Made by a program: the position numbers and the translations under genes. The notes beneath the pieces were generated by a model, which had not been told where the DNA came from, did not search any database, and worked only from the letters and a program-made list of their open reading frames with translations. Positions 28,272 to 37,049 of a DNA stretch of 64,000 bases are shown here, piece after piece (the first letter of the stretch is position 1; each line of letters begins with the position of its first letter). Source of the stretch: Hydrogenophaga aromaticivorans (GTDB lineage: Bacteria; Pseudomonadota; Gammaproteobacteria; Burkholderiales; Burkholderiaceae_C); contig NZ_VYGV01000016.1 in NCBI RefSeq assembly GCF_013387465.1, positions 306,872 to 370,871 on the forward strand. Reading direction: 5' to 3'.

Positions 28272-28901
28272 ATGGACTACCGAACAAAAGAAGAGCAGGT
28301 GGCTGACTACCTGCGCGAACGGATCATCTCGGGGGTGTTCCCTCGCGGATCTCGTCTCAAACAGGCGGAGATCGCCAAAGAGCTGCACCTGAGTATCACG
28401 CCGGTGCGGGAAGCCCTGAAGCTGTTGGCGGCGGAGGGCTATGTCAGCGGTGACTCTTACCGCGGTGCTCGGGTTGTGCCTTTCGACGCATCCGCATCCG
28501 GAGAGATCCTGAATTTGCGGCTGTTGCTTGAAGCACAGTTGGTCCGCGGGGCGGTGGAGCATGTCACTGCGCAAGACATCAGCGACCTGCGGGCGCTCGG
28601 TGAAGAGTTTGAGAAGGCGTTCGAAGCCGGTGACCGTGCGATCGCCCGTGGCGTCAATTACCGTTTTCACCGCCGGCTCTACGACATCGCGAAAATGCCG
28701 CAGACCTTGCACTTTGTTCAGATCCTGTGGGCGCGCTACCCGTTTGATCTGATCAACGCGGTCGAGGAGCGGGGCAAGGACGCGGTCAAAGAGCACGATG
28801 AGATTCTGCGAGCGCTCACATCTGGCGATCCTTCGGCTTCGATGCTTGCGATGCGTAAACACATCGAGTCCGGCTGGTCCATCTTGAAGTCGAAGCAGTA
28901 G
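28272..28901 (+). CDS. GntR/FCD-family transcriptional regulator
   Basis: 209 residues. An N-terminal winged helix (Y-L-R-E-R-I-I-S-G-V-F-P-R-G-S-R-L, with I-A-K-E-L-H-L-S-I-T-P-V-R-E-A-L as recognition region) is followed by an FCD effector domain with its metal-type residues (H in V-N-Y-R-F-H-R-R-L and H-D-E-I-L). FadR-subgroup proteins of this kind bind short palindromes and respond to small carboxylates. The start at 28272 is the first Met before the conserved domain; no strong ribosome binding site is seen. It is the only regulator in the cluster and the likely binder of operators A-D. Confidence 0.9.
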   Translation: MDYRTKEEQVADYLRERIISGVFPRGSRLKQAEIAKELHLSITPVREALKLLAAEGYVSGDSYRGARVVPFDASASGEILNLRLLLEAQLVRGAVEHVTAQDISDLRALGEEFEKAFEAGDRAIARGVNYRFHRRLYDIAKMPQTLHFVQILWARYPFDLINAVEERGKDAVKEHDEILRALTSGDPSASMLAMRKHIESGWSILKSKQ

Positions 28902-28972
28902 GTCCGCCGGGCAATGGGGATACCTGCGCCCACCAGCCGCCGGGTTCGGGTGAAGCCTTTCTTGGCAGGGTC

Positions 28973-28993
28973 CCCGGACACGCCCGGTCCGGG
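28973..28993. other. Hairpin between convergent genes
   Basis: CCCGGAC (28973-28979) and GTCCGGG (28987-28993) form a 7-bp stem with a 7-base loop, in the gap between the convergent GntR and Bug genes. It is followed by five A residues on the plus strand and no T run on either exit side, so it is not a canonical intrinsic terminator. Confidence 0.35.
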
Positions 28994-29013
28994 AAAAAGA
29001 TGCGAGAGCGGTT

Positions 29014-29985
29014 TCACTCTGCCCGGATACCCGCTTCTCGAATGACTTTCCCCCACTTGTCGATGTCCCTGACCAGGTATGCGCCCAGCGCATCGGGCGT
29101 TCCGCCAGCGGGCTGTACGCCATGGTTGGTCATTTTCTGCTGCACATCAGGCATCGCAAGGATCTTCACGAGTTCGGTATTTAGCCGTTTGATTGCGGCC
29201 AATGGGGTGCCTGCAGGAGCGAACAGGCCGAACCAGGCCGTCACGTCAAAGCCGGGCAGACCCGATTCGGCAACGGTAGGCACCTGGGGCAGTTCGGTGC
29301 TTCGTTCCGTGCCTGTCACGGCCAGTGCGCTCAGCTTGCCAGACTCGATGTGCTGCTGCACCGGTGGAATGGTGGAAAAGTAGACTTGAACGTGACCGCC
29401 CAAGAGGTCGGTGACAGCGGGGCCGCCGCCCTTGTAGTTGATGCTGACCATCTTGATACCCGACATGCGGTTGAAGAGTTCGCCAGCGAGATGTGCCGTC
29501 GTTCCGTTGCCGGAATTGGCGTAGTTGAGTGGCTGCTTCGAGTTTTTGGCCAGGGTGATCAGTTCGCCAACGTTTCGCGCGGGAACCCCTGGGTGGGTGA
29601 CCAGCACCAGGGGCAATGTGCCGACAAGGATCACAGGGGAAAAATCCTTGACCGTGTCAAAAGGGAGCTTCTGGAGGTTGGGGTTGATCGGGAATGAGGT
29701 GATCGGCATGACCAGGGTGTAGCCATCCGGCGTGGCTGTGGCGACTTGCTGGACGCCCAAGTTGCCCGACGCTCCAGGACGATTCTCGACCACCACAGGC
29801 TGTGCCAGTGCGGCAGACAGTCTCTCTGCCAGCAAGCGTGCGGTGAAGTCAGTGCCTCCTCCGGCGGCAACAGGGACGATCAGTTTGATCGGGCGGTTGG
29901 GGTAGTCCGTCGACGCAAAACTTGGAAGGGAACTGCTCAGGGCAGCCGCGTAAATGATGGTCAGCAACTTCTGAAGGGCGCGCAT
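29014..29985 (-). CDS. Bug-family tripartite tricarboxylate transporter binding protein
   Basis: 323 residues. An N-terminal signal (about residues 5-25, ending S-F-A-S) precedes the Bug fold: Y-P-N-R-P-I-K-L-I-V-P-V-A-A-G-G near residue 29 and V-V-V-E-N-R-P-G-A near 65. It should bind a carboxylate in the periplasm. Its promoter region carries an AATGCATT palindrome related to those of the catabolic cluster, so it probably belongs to the same regulon although transcribed the other way. Confidence 0.9.
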   Translation of the reverse strand: MRALQKLLTIIYAAALSSSLPSFASTDYPNRPIKLIVPVAAGGGTDFTARLLAERLSAALAQPVVVENRPGASGNLGVQQVATATPDGYTLVMPITSFPINPNLQKLPFDTVKDFSPVILVGTLPLVLVTHPGVPARNVGELITLAKNSKQPLNYANSGNGTTAHLAGELFNRMSGIKMVSINYKGGGPAVTDLLGGHVQVYFSTIPPVQQHIESGKLSALAVTGTERSTELPQVPTVAESGLPGFDVTAWFGLFAPAGTPLAAIKRLNTELVKILAMPDVQQKMTNHGVQPAGGTPDALGAYLVRDIDKWGKVIREAGIRAE

Positions 29986-30009
29986 GGATGTCTCCGTTGT
30001 TTAATATGG

Positions 30010-30047
30010 AACGCACAACTACGATAATGCATTAAATATTGTGCGTT
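30010..30047. promoter_or_regulatory. Candidate operator D (AACGCACAA ... TTGTGCGTT, with AATGCATT inside)
   Basis: AACGCACAA (30010-30018) and TTGTGCGTT (30039-30047) are perfect 9-bp inverted arms 20 bases apart. Between them lies AATGCATT. It is 25 bp upstream of the minus-strand Bug gene. The TTGTGCG arm and the AATGCATT core both recur in operator B near 13.7 kb. Confidence 0.5.
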
Positions 30048-30264
30048 GTATAGCGATGTTGCACACTCTGGCTATGTTGAGCCGCGATCTTGAGCGTCCT
30101 GTACCGTATGCAATTGGTGCGCTAGAGGCCGAAACCAGCCGATCACATCGCTCTTTGAAAACGTGAGTGTTGAGCGATCCCCGTCATCAGCTTTGCTCCA
30201 CCCCATAGGGTGATGCAACACGTTTCAACATGGAGGGGCCTGCTCTCTCCACAGTAAGGCACTC

Positions 30265-31854
30265 TTGCACCACGACCTGTCTCCCCTCGCGCCGCTTCGC
30301 CAGCCGGTCTTCCGCATGTTGTGGACCACCTGGCTCATGGCCAACGTGTGCATGTGGATGAGCGATGTGGCGGCGGCCTGGATGATGACCTCGCTCACCA
30401 CGACGCCGCTCTGGGTCGCGCTGGTGCAGACGGCGTCCACCCTGCCGGTTTTCCTGCTGGGCCTGCCCAGCGGCGCGCTGGCCGACAGCCTGGACCGCAA
30501 GCGCTTCTTCCTCTTCACGCAGCTGTGGGTGGCGGTGGTGGCGTCGATCCTGAGTGCCTTCATCTTCCTGGGCGCGTTGACCCCGGCCCTGCTGCTGGCG
30601 CTGACGTTTGTCAACGGCATCGGCATGGCGATGCGCTGGCCGGTGTTCTCGGCCATCGTGCCCACGATCGTGCCCCGGAACCAGTTGCCGGCGGCGCTGG
30701 CGCTCAACGGGGTGTCGATGAATGCCTCGCGCATCATCGGTCCGCTGGTGGCCGGCGCGCTGATCGCCAGCGCCGGCAGTGCCTGGGTGTTCCTGCTCAA
30801 CGCAGTGTTGTCCGTGGTGGCCGCCGTCATCATCAGCCGCTGGAAGCACGAGCACAAGCCGCATCCGCTGGGGCGCGAGCGCCTGGGCACCGCGATGCGC
30901 GTGGGCCTGCAGTACGTGGCCCAGTCCTACCACCTGAAGGGCGTGCTGCTGCGCATCTCGATTTTCTTCTTTCACTCGACTGCGCTGCTGGCGCTGCTGG
31001 CCCTGCTGGCGCGCGGCATGCAGGGCGGCGGTGCCGGCACTTTCACGCTGTTTCTGGCGGCCATGGGCGCGGGCGCCATCGCTTCGGCGGCGTTCCTGCC
31101 GGCCTTGCGCCGCCGTTATCCGCGCGACGGTCTCGTCCTGCGCGGCACGGCCCTGCAGGCGGGTGCCATGGCGACCATGGCGTTGACCGACCAGGTCTGG
31201 GTGGCGGTTCCCGCGATGTTTCTGGGCGGCGCGGCCTGGATCACCTCCGCCAACACGCTCAGCGTCTCGATCCAGATGGGCCTGCCCGACTGGGTGCGCG
31301 CGCGCGGCATGTCCATGTACCAGATGGCGATCATGGGCTCCAGCGCCCTGGGTGCCGCGATCTGGGGCCAGGTGGCCACCTGGACCAGCGTGCCGGTCAG
31401 CCTGGGCATCGCTTCCGTGACTGGGCTGCTCTCCATGTTTCTGGCCAACCGCCTGATGCCCGACTCCGGGCTGGAAGACGACCTCACGCCCAAGCGCATT
31501 TTTCCGGCGCCACAGATCACAGCACCACCGCCCCGGGGCCATGTGATGGTGATGGTCGAGTACCGCATCGATCCGGCACGCTCGGCCGACTTCCGCGACC
31601 TGATGCTGGGCGAGGGGCGCCGCAGCCGTTTGCGCCACGGGGCCTTGTCGTGGGAGTTGCTGCACGACATCCACGACCCCAGCCGTTTTGTCGAGGTCAT
31701 CGTCGACGAGTCCTGGACCGATCACCTGCGGCGCTTCGACCGCGTCACCGCCGCCGATGTGGCGCTGCGCGACCGCAAGCTGGCCTTTCACCTCGGTGAG
31801 GAGCCGCCGCGCGTCACCCGCAGCCTGATGGAGACGACGACGGGTTCCGCCTGA
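30265..31854 (+). CDS. MFS exporter with C-terminal antibiotic-biosynthesis-monooxygenase-like domain
   Basis: 529 residues. Residues 1 to about 410 have about twelve membrane segments and the DHA3/MFS_3 features seen in EntS-like exporters (G-A-L-A-D-S-L-D-R-K-R near residue 70). From about residue 428 a soluble domain begins (M-V-M-V-E-Y-R-I-D, with S-W-E-L-L-H-D and D-E-S-W-T-D-H-L-R-R), like the ferredoxin-fold monooxygenase (ABM) domain. I chose the TTG at 30265, with AAGG 8 bases upstream; no ATG precedes the first membrane segment. Substrate unknown. Confidence 0.85.
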   Translation: MHHDLSPLAPLRQPVFRMLWTTWLMANVCMWMSDVAAAWMMTSLTTTPLWVALVQTASTLPVFLLGLPSGALADSLDRKRFFLFTQLWVAVVASILSAFIFLGALTPALLLALTFVNGIGMAMRWPVFSAIVPTIVPRNQLPAALALNGVSMNASRIIGPLVAGALIASAGSAWVFLLNAVLSVVAAVIISRWKHEHKPHPLGRERLGTAMRVGLQYVAQSYHLKGVLLRISIFFFHSTALLALLALLARGMQGGGAGTFTLFLAAMGAGAIASAAFLPALRRRYPRDGLVLRGTALQAGAMATMALTDQVWVAVPAMFLGGAAWITSANTLSVSIQMGLPDWVRARGMSMYQMAIMGSSALGAAIWGQVATWTSVPVSLGIASVTGLLSMFLANRLMPDSGLEDDLTPKRIFPAPQITAPPPRGHVMVMVEYRIDPARSADFRDLMLGEGRRSRLRHGALSWELLHDIHDPSRFVEVIVDESWTDHLRRFDRVTAADVALRDRKLAFHLGEEPPRVTRSLMETTTGSA

Positions 31855-31966
31855 ACGGTCAAACGCGTTCGATGGGTCGGCTCCGAATTGGGATCTCCTC
31901 ACTAGATGTGAAGAGTCAAGTGCTAGTTCTGGGACTGAGGCCTTGAAGTCCGGCTGGGACAAAGGG

Positions 31967-32590
31967 TCAGTTCAGACGGTAGTGCCCCCGCGCTTTCTGC
32001 ACGACCCTCCCAGCATCTTGTAGGCGGTGCAGGGAGGCGGCTATCGAACCAACGGGAATGCCCGCCTCGGCTGCGATTTGCGCCTGCGGCAGCGCGGTGT
32101 TCTTGAATACCTTGAGCAGGCGGCGCAATGCGGCCAGCACCTTGTCGTCGTTGGTGCTGACACGACCACCGCGGCGTTGGACGGGCGCTGCATCTGCAAC
32201 GGGCTTCGCCGAAAGCTTCCTGCCTGGCTTTCGGCGCACAACTGGCGCCACGACTTTCGCGTCCTCCACTCGCTCGTAGGAGGCTTCGGAGGATCGACGG
32301 TGGGGTAGGGCTTCGATAATCTGTACGTCGTTCGACTTGAGATGCGTGGCCGACTGGTAGATCCCGCGGAGCTGTTCTTCCAGTCCCTGCATTTCCTGGT
32401 GCATCCGTGCGACCAGTTTGAGTTGCCCGAACGCGCTGTCCGCCATGGGTCCCAAAGGCTGCGAGCCCATCACACTGATCAAGTGTTCGGTGTAGCGGGC
32501 CACTTCGGCTTTGAGCAACTCCCGGCTGTCATGGATTGCCTTGCCGGATTTCTGGATCGATTGGAGGATGTGGTCGTTGTTCAAGCTCAT
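31967..32590 (-). CDS. Putative DNA-binding protein with AT-hook-like linker and winged helix
   Basis: 207 residues, family not recognised. The N-terminal about 90 residues are helical and probably coiled. A basic linker (about 118-145) holds R-R-K-P-G-R-K and R-R-G-G-R, resembling AT-hooks. The C-terminal about 60 residues read as a winged helix (L-P-Q-A-Q-I-A-A-E-A-G-I-P-V-G-S-I then L-H-R-L-Q-D-A-G-R-V). It therefore looks like a DNA-binding regulator or nucleoid-type protein. It is divergent from the 32852 gene across 261 bp. Confidence 0.65.
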   Translation of the reverse strand: MSLNNDHILQSIQKSGKAIHDSRELLKAEVARYTEHLISVMGSQPLGPMADSAFGQLKLVARMHQEMQGLEEQLRGIYQSATHLKSNDVQIIEALPHRRSSEASYERVEDAKVVAPVVRRKPGRKLSAKPVADAAPVQRRGGRVSTNDDKVLAALRRLLKVFKNTALPQAQIAAEAGIPVGSIAASLHRLQDAGRVVQKARGHYRLN

Positions 32591-32799
32591 GGGGCTTCAT
32601 CTGCTGGGCAGATGCCGTTTGGTGGGAGTTCCGCAGTCTATGGCATCCGGTTTGGCTGGCGGTTGACTGTAGCTACGGCTCGCACACTAAGAGAAGGCGT
32701 CTTGGTGGGCCTCACTTCAGGTGCGATTGAATTTGCCCATACGGCAGGCGCGTGGGGAACCTCGGTCTATTCGAACTGCGCCAATAAAGCCTCAACTTT

Positions 32800-32850
32800 A
32801 AGTCGCCACATGATTGTTTAGTTGCCACCTCTTTGATAAGGTTGCGACTT
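32800..32850. promoter_or_regulatory. Repeated operator-like sites directly before the 32852 start
   Basis: AAGTCGC (32800-32806) and GCGACTT (32844-32850) are inverted copies. A direct near-copy of the left site (AGTCGCCAC at 32801, AGTTGCCAC at 32820) lies 19 bp further on. The last copy touches the start codon, so a protein bound here would block transcription or translation initiation. This suggests autoregulation by the winged-helix protein encoded next. Confidence 0.5.
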
Positions 32851-32851
32851 C

Positions 32852-33955
32852 ATGATCGATGAACTTCGAAAATCACGGGCGCCAGACACAAATGCGAATG
32901 GCTGTTGGAAGGGTTCCAACGGTCACATACATGTTGAAGTCAAGAAAACCAACAGCGTGCGCGACGTTCGAGGTGCCTTGTTGACGCTCGCTTTCATCAT
33001 CGGACAAGAGCCTTCGAAAAACCAGGCCGTGTGCGTTGTCGTTGAAACGCGGCTCTCATCCGGGAGACTGAAAGAAGAACTGGTGCGTTTTCGGCAAGTG
33101 ATCCACCCAGCGATTGCAGACCGCATTCACTTCCTCGTTGGCAAGGGGAATCCGCAGGAACACATCGTGAACGCGTTCAGTGGTTCGATGGAGAACGCGC
33201 CAGCCGGGTTCTATGACTGGTTGGAAGAACTGGTTGCCAAGGAGCGCCAGGATGTTTACGCCCACCAACTCCCTCCACGGCAGATCGTCGTTGCAGCCCT
33301 GGCGCAGTTGCGTCTTTGGAATGCCTCCCCGGTGACGGTCAAATACCTGCAGGAGACCTGCCGAGTGAGCTATCCAACCGTGGCGGCAGTGCTCAAGGAG
33401 CTTGCAGACCTGGGATGGTTGGAAGACTCGGGTGAGCGTGGTGTCCGGCTGCGATATCTGACCTCAGGGGAATGGATGGAGCTGGCCCGTGAACATGCCC
33501 GGCAGCGCAAGGTACACCTGTTCACAGATCCAACCGGCCAGAACACACCCGAACAGATGGTCAAGCGCCTTGCCAGCCTTCGGGAAGCCGACAAGCTCCC
33601 GCAAACCGTTCGCATCGGAGGGGTCATCGGTGCCGCCAAACACTTTCCAGAGCTTGACATCACGGCGCCTCCCCGCCTCGACCTGTGCGTCGACAGAGAT
33701 CCCTCTCGTATCGCGTCAATCCTGGACGCTGGGTTGCTTCGCAAGGCCAAGCCGGATCAACGCGTTGCCCTTGCCATCCATGTCACCAGTTTCCCCTTGG
33801 ACGTCTCGCGCTGGGAATCGAAGTCGCAAGGGCACTGGGCCAGCGAACTTGAGTGCCTCGCCGACATCATGGAAATGGGATACACGCGTGAAGCGTCCGA
33901 GATGGCCCACCACATCGCGTTGACCAACAAGGAAACAAGCACGCAACATGAGTGA
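32852..33955 (+). CDS. Winged-helix protein, AbiEi-like, with possible nuclease-like N terminus
   Basis: 367 residues. Residues 24-115 (H-I-H-V-E29-V-K31-K, then alternating hydrophobic strands) are compatible with a restriction-nuclease-like fold carrying an E-x-K, though the usual upstream Asp is not clear. Residues about 145-205 form a winged helix (V-K-Y-L-Q-E-T-C-R-V-S-Y-P-T-V). The C-terminal half (I-G-G-V-I-G-A-A-K-H-F-P-E-L and following) resembles AbiEi-type antitoxin C-terminal domains as I recall them. No AbiEii-like toxin gene follows. It may be a solitary regulator; the assignment is tentative. Confidence 0.6.
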   Translation: MIDELRKSRAPDTNANGCWKGSNGHIHVEVKKTNSVRDVRGALLTLAFIIGQEPSKNQAVCVVVETRLSSGRLKEELVRFRQVIHPAIADRIHFLVGKGNPQEHIVNAFSGSMENAPAGFYDWLEELVAKERQDVYAHQLPPRQIVVAALAQLRLWNASPVTVKYLQETCRVSYPTVAAVLKELADLGWLEDSGERGVRLRYLTSGEWMELAREHARQRKVHLFTDPTGQNTPEQMVKRLASLREADKLPQTVRIGGVIGAAKHFPELDITAPPRLDLCVDRDPSRIASILDAGLLRKAKPDQRVALAIHVTSFPLDVSRWESKSQGHWASELECLADIMEMGYTREASEMAHHIALTNKETSTQHE

Positions 33956-34209
33956 CCTCTGATCAGTTGCCCTGGTGGTCCAAAATCGCCGCAGCCCTCC
34001 CGGCGGTGGAATGCCCCCCTCCACAAAGAGCGAGTGAGCTGAGGGGAGATTGAACTTCTCGTCGAGGCACATGGATGCCGTACCCCGCAACTGTGTGGAT
34101 CACTCGGGACAGGGACGTCCTTTTCATTCGTTGTGCGACGAATATGCCTGCTCTGAACGTTTCCGTAGTGCGAGTCAGAACCAAAAACAATTTCGGTTCT
34201 GGGGGAGAG

Positions 34210-35256
34210 TCAGATTGATCGTGCCGCAAGCGTCTGCAAGATGACATACACCATCAGCGCAAGGGCCACCGTCTCGATCAGCATCAATGCGACCGGTTTC
34301 CAGCCGACGGCGAGTACTTCCTTGAGGTGGGTTTTCATGCCGATCGCGGCCATGGCGGCGATCAGGCACCATTGCGAAGCTGACTGGCCGATCTTGACCA
34401 GGTCATCAGGTACCCAACCTGCGCTGTTGACGACCACGAAAACGGCGAAGGCCACCGCGAAACCCGGCAGCAGCGGCGCTCGCTTTTCGCCTGAATTTGC
34501 TTCGCCCTGGGATGCCGCCTGGCGGCTCGAAACCCAGGCGACGATCGCAATGATGGGCAGCAGCAGGGAGACACGCAGCAGCTTGATCAAGGTCGCGGTG
34601 TCGCCGGCCTCGTCCGAAATGCTGTAGCCAGCCCCCACGACCTGCGCGACATCGTGAATGGTGCCGCCGATGAAGATGCCCGCCTGCTCATCGGTCATGT
34701 GCAAGCTGTTTGTGATCAACGGGTACAACATCATCGCCAATGTCGATAGCGCGCTGACCCCGATCACCGTGAACAACGCGGCCTTTTCCTTCAAGGGATG
34801 GCCAGGCTGCGCGGCGGAAATGGCCAATGCAGCCGATGCGCCGCAGATCGCGACCGCGCCACCCGTCAGCACACCGAAAGAAGCCCTGAACCCCATTGCC
34901 CGGGCCAGAACCACCCCGATACCGATGGTGAGCGCTACGGTCACCACCACCATCAGAACCGGCTGCCACCCCAACGCTGTGAATTGGTCCAGCGTGATGC
35001 GCAGGCCCAGCAAGCCAACGCCGAAGCGCAACAATTGCCTGGCGACGAAGTCGACACCGGCTTGGCAAGTCCCGTCTTGCGACAGGAAGTTGAGCGCCAT
35101 TCCCAGGAGCAAAGCCATCAACATGACCGGTGCGCCATAGTGTTCTGACATGAACATCGCCGCAACCGCGACGATGACACTGATCGAAGCGCCCGGCATG
35201 CGCGCAACGATCCAGGCAAAGGAGCGGGAAACCTTCAACTCGTAAGCGGCCAGCAT
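34210..35256 (-). CDS. YeiH-family putative sulfate exporter
   Basis: 348 residues with about ten membrane segments. The conserved G-G-A-V-A-I-C-G-A-S-A-A-L-A-I (about residue 132) and F-I-G-G-T-I-H-D-V-A-Q-V-V-G-A-G (about residue 195) identify the YeiH/UPF0324 family, proposed to export sulfate or related anions. Its start is 1 bp after the stop of the carboxymuconolactone-decarboxylase-like gene, so the two are cotranscribed. An exporter of this type beside a TauD-like oxygenase operon may point to sulfur-containing substrates (inference). Confidence 0.88.
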   Translation of the reverse strand: MLAAYELKVSRSFAWIVARMPGASISVIVAVAAMFMSEHYGAPVMLMALLLGMALNFLSQDGTCQAGVDFVARQLLRFGVGLLGLRITLDQFTALGWQPVLMVVVTVALTIGIGVVLARAMGFRASFGVLTGGAVAICGASAALAISAAQPGHPLKEKAALFTVIGVSALSTLAMMLYPLITNSLHMTDEQAGIFIGGTIHDVAQVVGAGYSISDEAGDTATLIKLLRVSLLLPIIAIVAWVSSRQAASQGEANSGEKRAPLLPGFAVAFAVFVVVNSAGWVPDDLVKIGQSASQWCLIAAMAAIGMKTHLKEVLAVGWKPVALMLIETVALALMVYVILQTLAARSI

Positions 35257-35257
35257 G

Positions 35258-35788
35258 TCAGCCTACTCCAGGTTCGAGTTCGCAGTCCAGCGAGTTGACG
35301 ATGCGCGCCACGGCGCAATAGAACGCGCCGGTTGCGAGCAGCTCAATCAGATGCTTCTCTTTGAAGCGCTCCAGCAAGGCCTTCATGGTCGCCGCGCTCG
35401 CGCCGCTGGGCTGCGTCAGGTCGTCCGCGAGCTGCAACACCAGGGCTTCGTCCGCATCGAACAGCGCGCTATCGCGCCAATCGGGCAATGAGGCCAGCTG
35501 TGCCGGCGTGACGCCTTCGGCTTGAGCCATGTTCACATGGTGTCCGTATTCGTACTTGGATTCGTGCCGCAAGGCGATCTGCACGATCAGTAGCTCACGA
35601 ATCCTGCGAGAGACAGAAAGGTCGTTGCGAAGGCCGCGCGAGAAAGGCGCCCACACCTTGGCCAGCGACGGGGACCAGGCCATCATTCGCCAGACGTTCA
35701 GCACTGTGCCTTGCTGCTTCATCTTCTCGAAGACGTCCTTCAGCTCCGGGTCCACGGTATTCGTATCGACCATCTCCATGCGTGCCAT
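35258..35788 (-). CDS. Carboxymuconolactone decarboxylase-family protein
   Basis: 176 residues, all helical. The CMD core is visible at R-R-I-R-E-L-L-I-V-Q-I-A-L-R (about 61-74) and K-Y-E-Y-G-H-H-V-N-M-A (about 78-88). It lacks the C-x-x-C of the AhpD peroxidase type, so it resembles decarboxylase or lyase-type members with Glu and His in the active site. It lies between the AraC regulator and YeiH genes. Confidence 0.85.
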   Translation of the reverse strand: MARMEMVDTNTVDPELKDVFEKMKQQGTVLNVWRMMAWSPSLAKVWAPFSRGLRNDLSVSRRIRELLIVQIALRHESKYEYGHHVNMAQAEGVTPAQLASLPDWRDSALFDADEALVLQLADDLTQPSGASAATMKALLERFKEKHLIELLATGAFYCAVARIVNSLDCELEPGVG

Positions 35789-35855
35789 GCTCTTGTCTCC
35801 TTCGGTGAGCGGTCTCCCGCGACAAGAGAAATTATGTCGATCGGTCGGCCGGAAC

Positions 35856-36908
35856 CTATTGATCGCCTGTCACATGGAATTGTTCTTCCGTCTCACGCTG
35901 GCGAGCCCGCCGAGATCTGATGAAGCTGGTCCCAAAGCTGGCCTGGAACCAGTGCGCAAAGGCGCTGGCTGAGGAGAAGCCGAGCATCGAAGCCGCGTCT
36001 TCCAGTGAATGGTCGCTGTCGTCGCGAAGCTTCAGCGCAACTTCGCGGCGGACGGAATCCAGCACCGACTTGAACTGCTCGCCCTCCAGGCTCAGTTGCC
36101 GGTGCAAGGTCTGGCGACTGACACCCAAGTGCTGTGCCACTTTCTCGACCGTGCAACGGCCGCTGTCCAATAACGCCGCGATCAGGTGGCGCACTGTCTC
36201 ACTGCGCGCCGGCTTGCGCTGGTTGAGCGCGGAGTCCATAAAACGGCGCGCGAAACTGGCGAGCCCGGCCTGCGTCGAAGTCAACTCACGGGCCATGTCG
36301 CTTGCTGCGCAGACGATTCCGTTGAAGGCGCTGTTGAACTCGAGGTTTTTGCCGAGAAAGGAACGGTGAAAACGCAGGTCCCGCGGTGGCCGATGGGTGA
36401 AGCAGACCAGTCGAGGCTCCCAGCTGGGGCCCAGAAGATCGCGCAGCACATGAAACATCACGCCGACCGTCAGTTCCATCGCCTGGCGCGTCGGCACCGA
36501 TTTGCCCAGTATCAATTCCTCGCGGACGACGACGACGTCTTCCTCTTCATCAACCCGCGCCAGCAGTGCGTCATTCAGCACACGGTTGTAACCCAGCAGC
36601 GTCTTGATCGCGCCCAGCGCCGTGCGCTCCTGCTTGATCACGAGGCTGACGGGGCCGAGTTCCCAGATTTGGCGGCGACTGGCCAATCTGAGGCCGAACG
36701 CCTCCATGTCCGAGGCTTGGGCGCAGTGGTCCAGCAAGCGGCACAACGCCTCCATGCCGATCAAGGTCTCGTTGTCGTCGAGGCAGCGGCGAGGCAGGCC
36801 CACCTTACGCATCATCGCAAAAGGGTCGATTCCTGCCGACTGCGCCAAGTCCGCGAACCCCGTCAGGCTGGCGCTGCGGATGAGGTGGGGCATCTGGGCA
36901 ATGGACAT
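35856..36908 (-). CDS. AraC-family regulator with N-terminal arabinose-binding-type domain
   Basis: 350 residues. The N-terminal about 200 residues resemble the Arabinose_bd effector domain of OruR/ArgR-like regulators (F-A-D-L-A-Q-S-A-G-I-D-P near residue 16). The C-terminal AraC helix-turn-helix pair is clear: V-E-K-V-A-Q-H-L-G-V-S-R-Q-T-L-H-R-Q-L and S-L-E-D-A-A-S-M-L-G-F-S-S-A-S-A-F. It is divergent from the BKACE operon across 141 bp, so it probably controls that operon and its own CMD/YeiH unit. The Met at 36908 starts the conserved domain; the frame is open further upstream. Confidence 0.9.
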   Translation of the reverse strand: MSIAQMPHLIRSASLTGFADLAQSAGIDPFAMMRKVGLPRRCLDDNETLIGMEALCRLLDHCAQASDMEAFGLRLASRRQIWELGPVSLVIKQERTALGAIKTLLGYNRVLNDALLARVDEEEDVVVVREELILGKSVPTRQAMELTVGVMFHVLRDLLGPSWEPRLVCFTHRPPRDLRFHRSFLGKNLEFNSAFNGIVCAASDMARELTSTQAGLASFARRFMDSALNQRKPARSETVRHLIAALLDSGRCTVEKVAQHLGVSRQTLHRQLSLEGEQFKSVLDSVRREVALKLRDDSDHSLEDAASMLGFSSASAFAHWFQASFGTSFIRSRRARQRETEEQFHVTGDQ

Positions 36909-37049
36909 TTTCGATAGCCTTCGCCTGCTACAGATAATCAATTTTACGCGACAACGGATCAATTCTGTCGAGGCGGCGCCCCGCATCATATCTGCAAGCG
37001 CGGTCACGGCCTGCCATCGCAGACACCGCAGCCCACACAGGAGATCACC

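Noticed and set aside
30187-31962. 591-residue frame antisense to the MFS gene
   Set aside because: Very rich in Arg, His, Gln and Gly, with no recognisable fold; it is a GC-rich shadow of the transporter gene.
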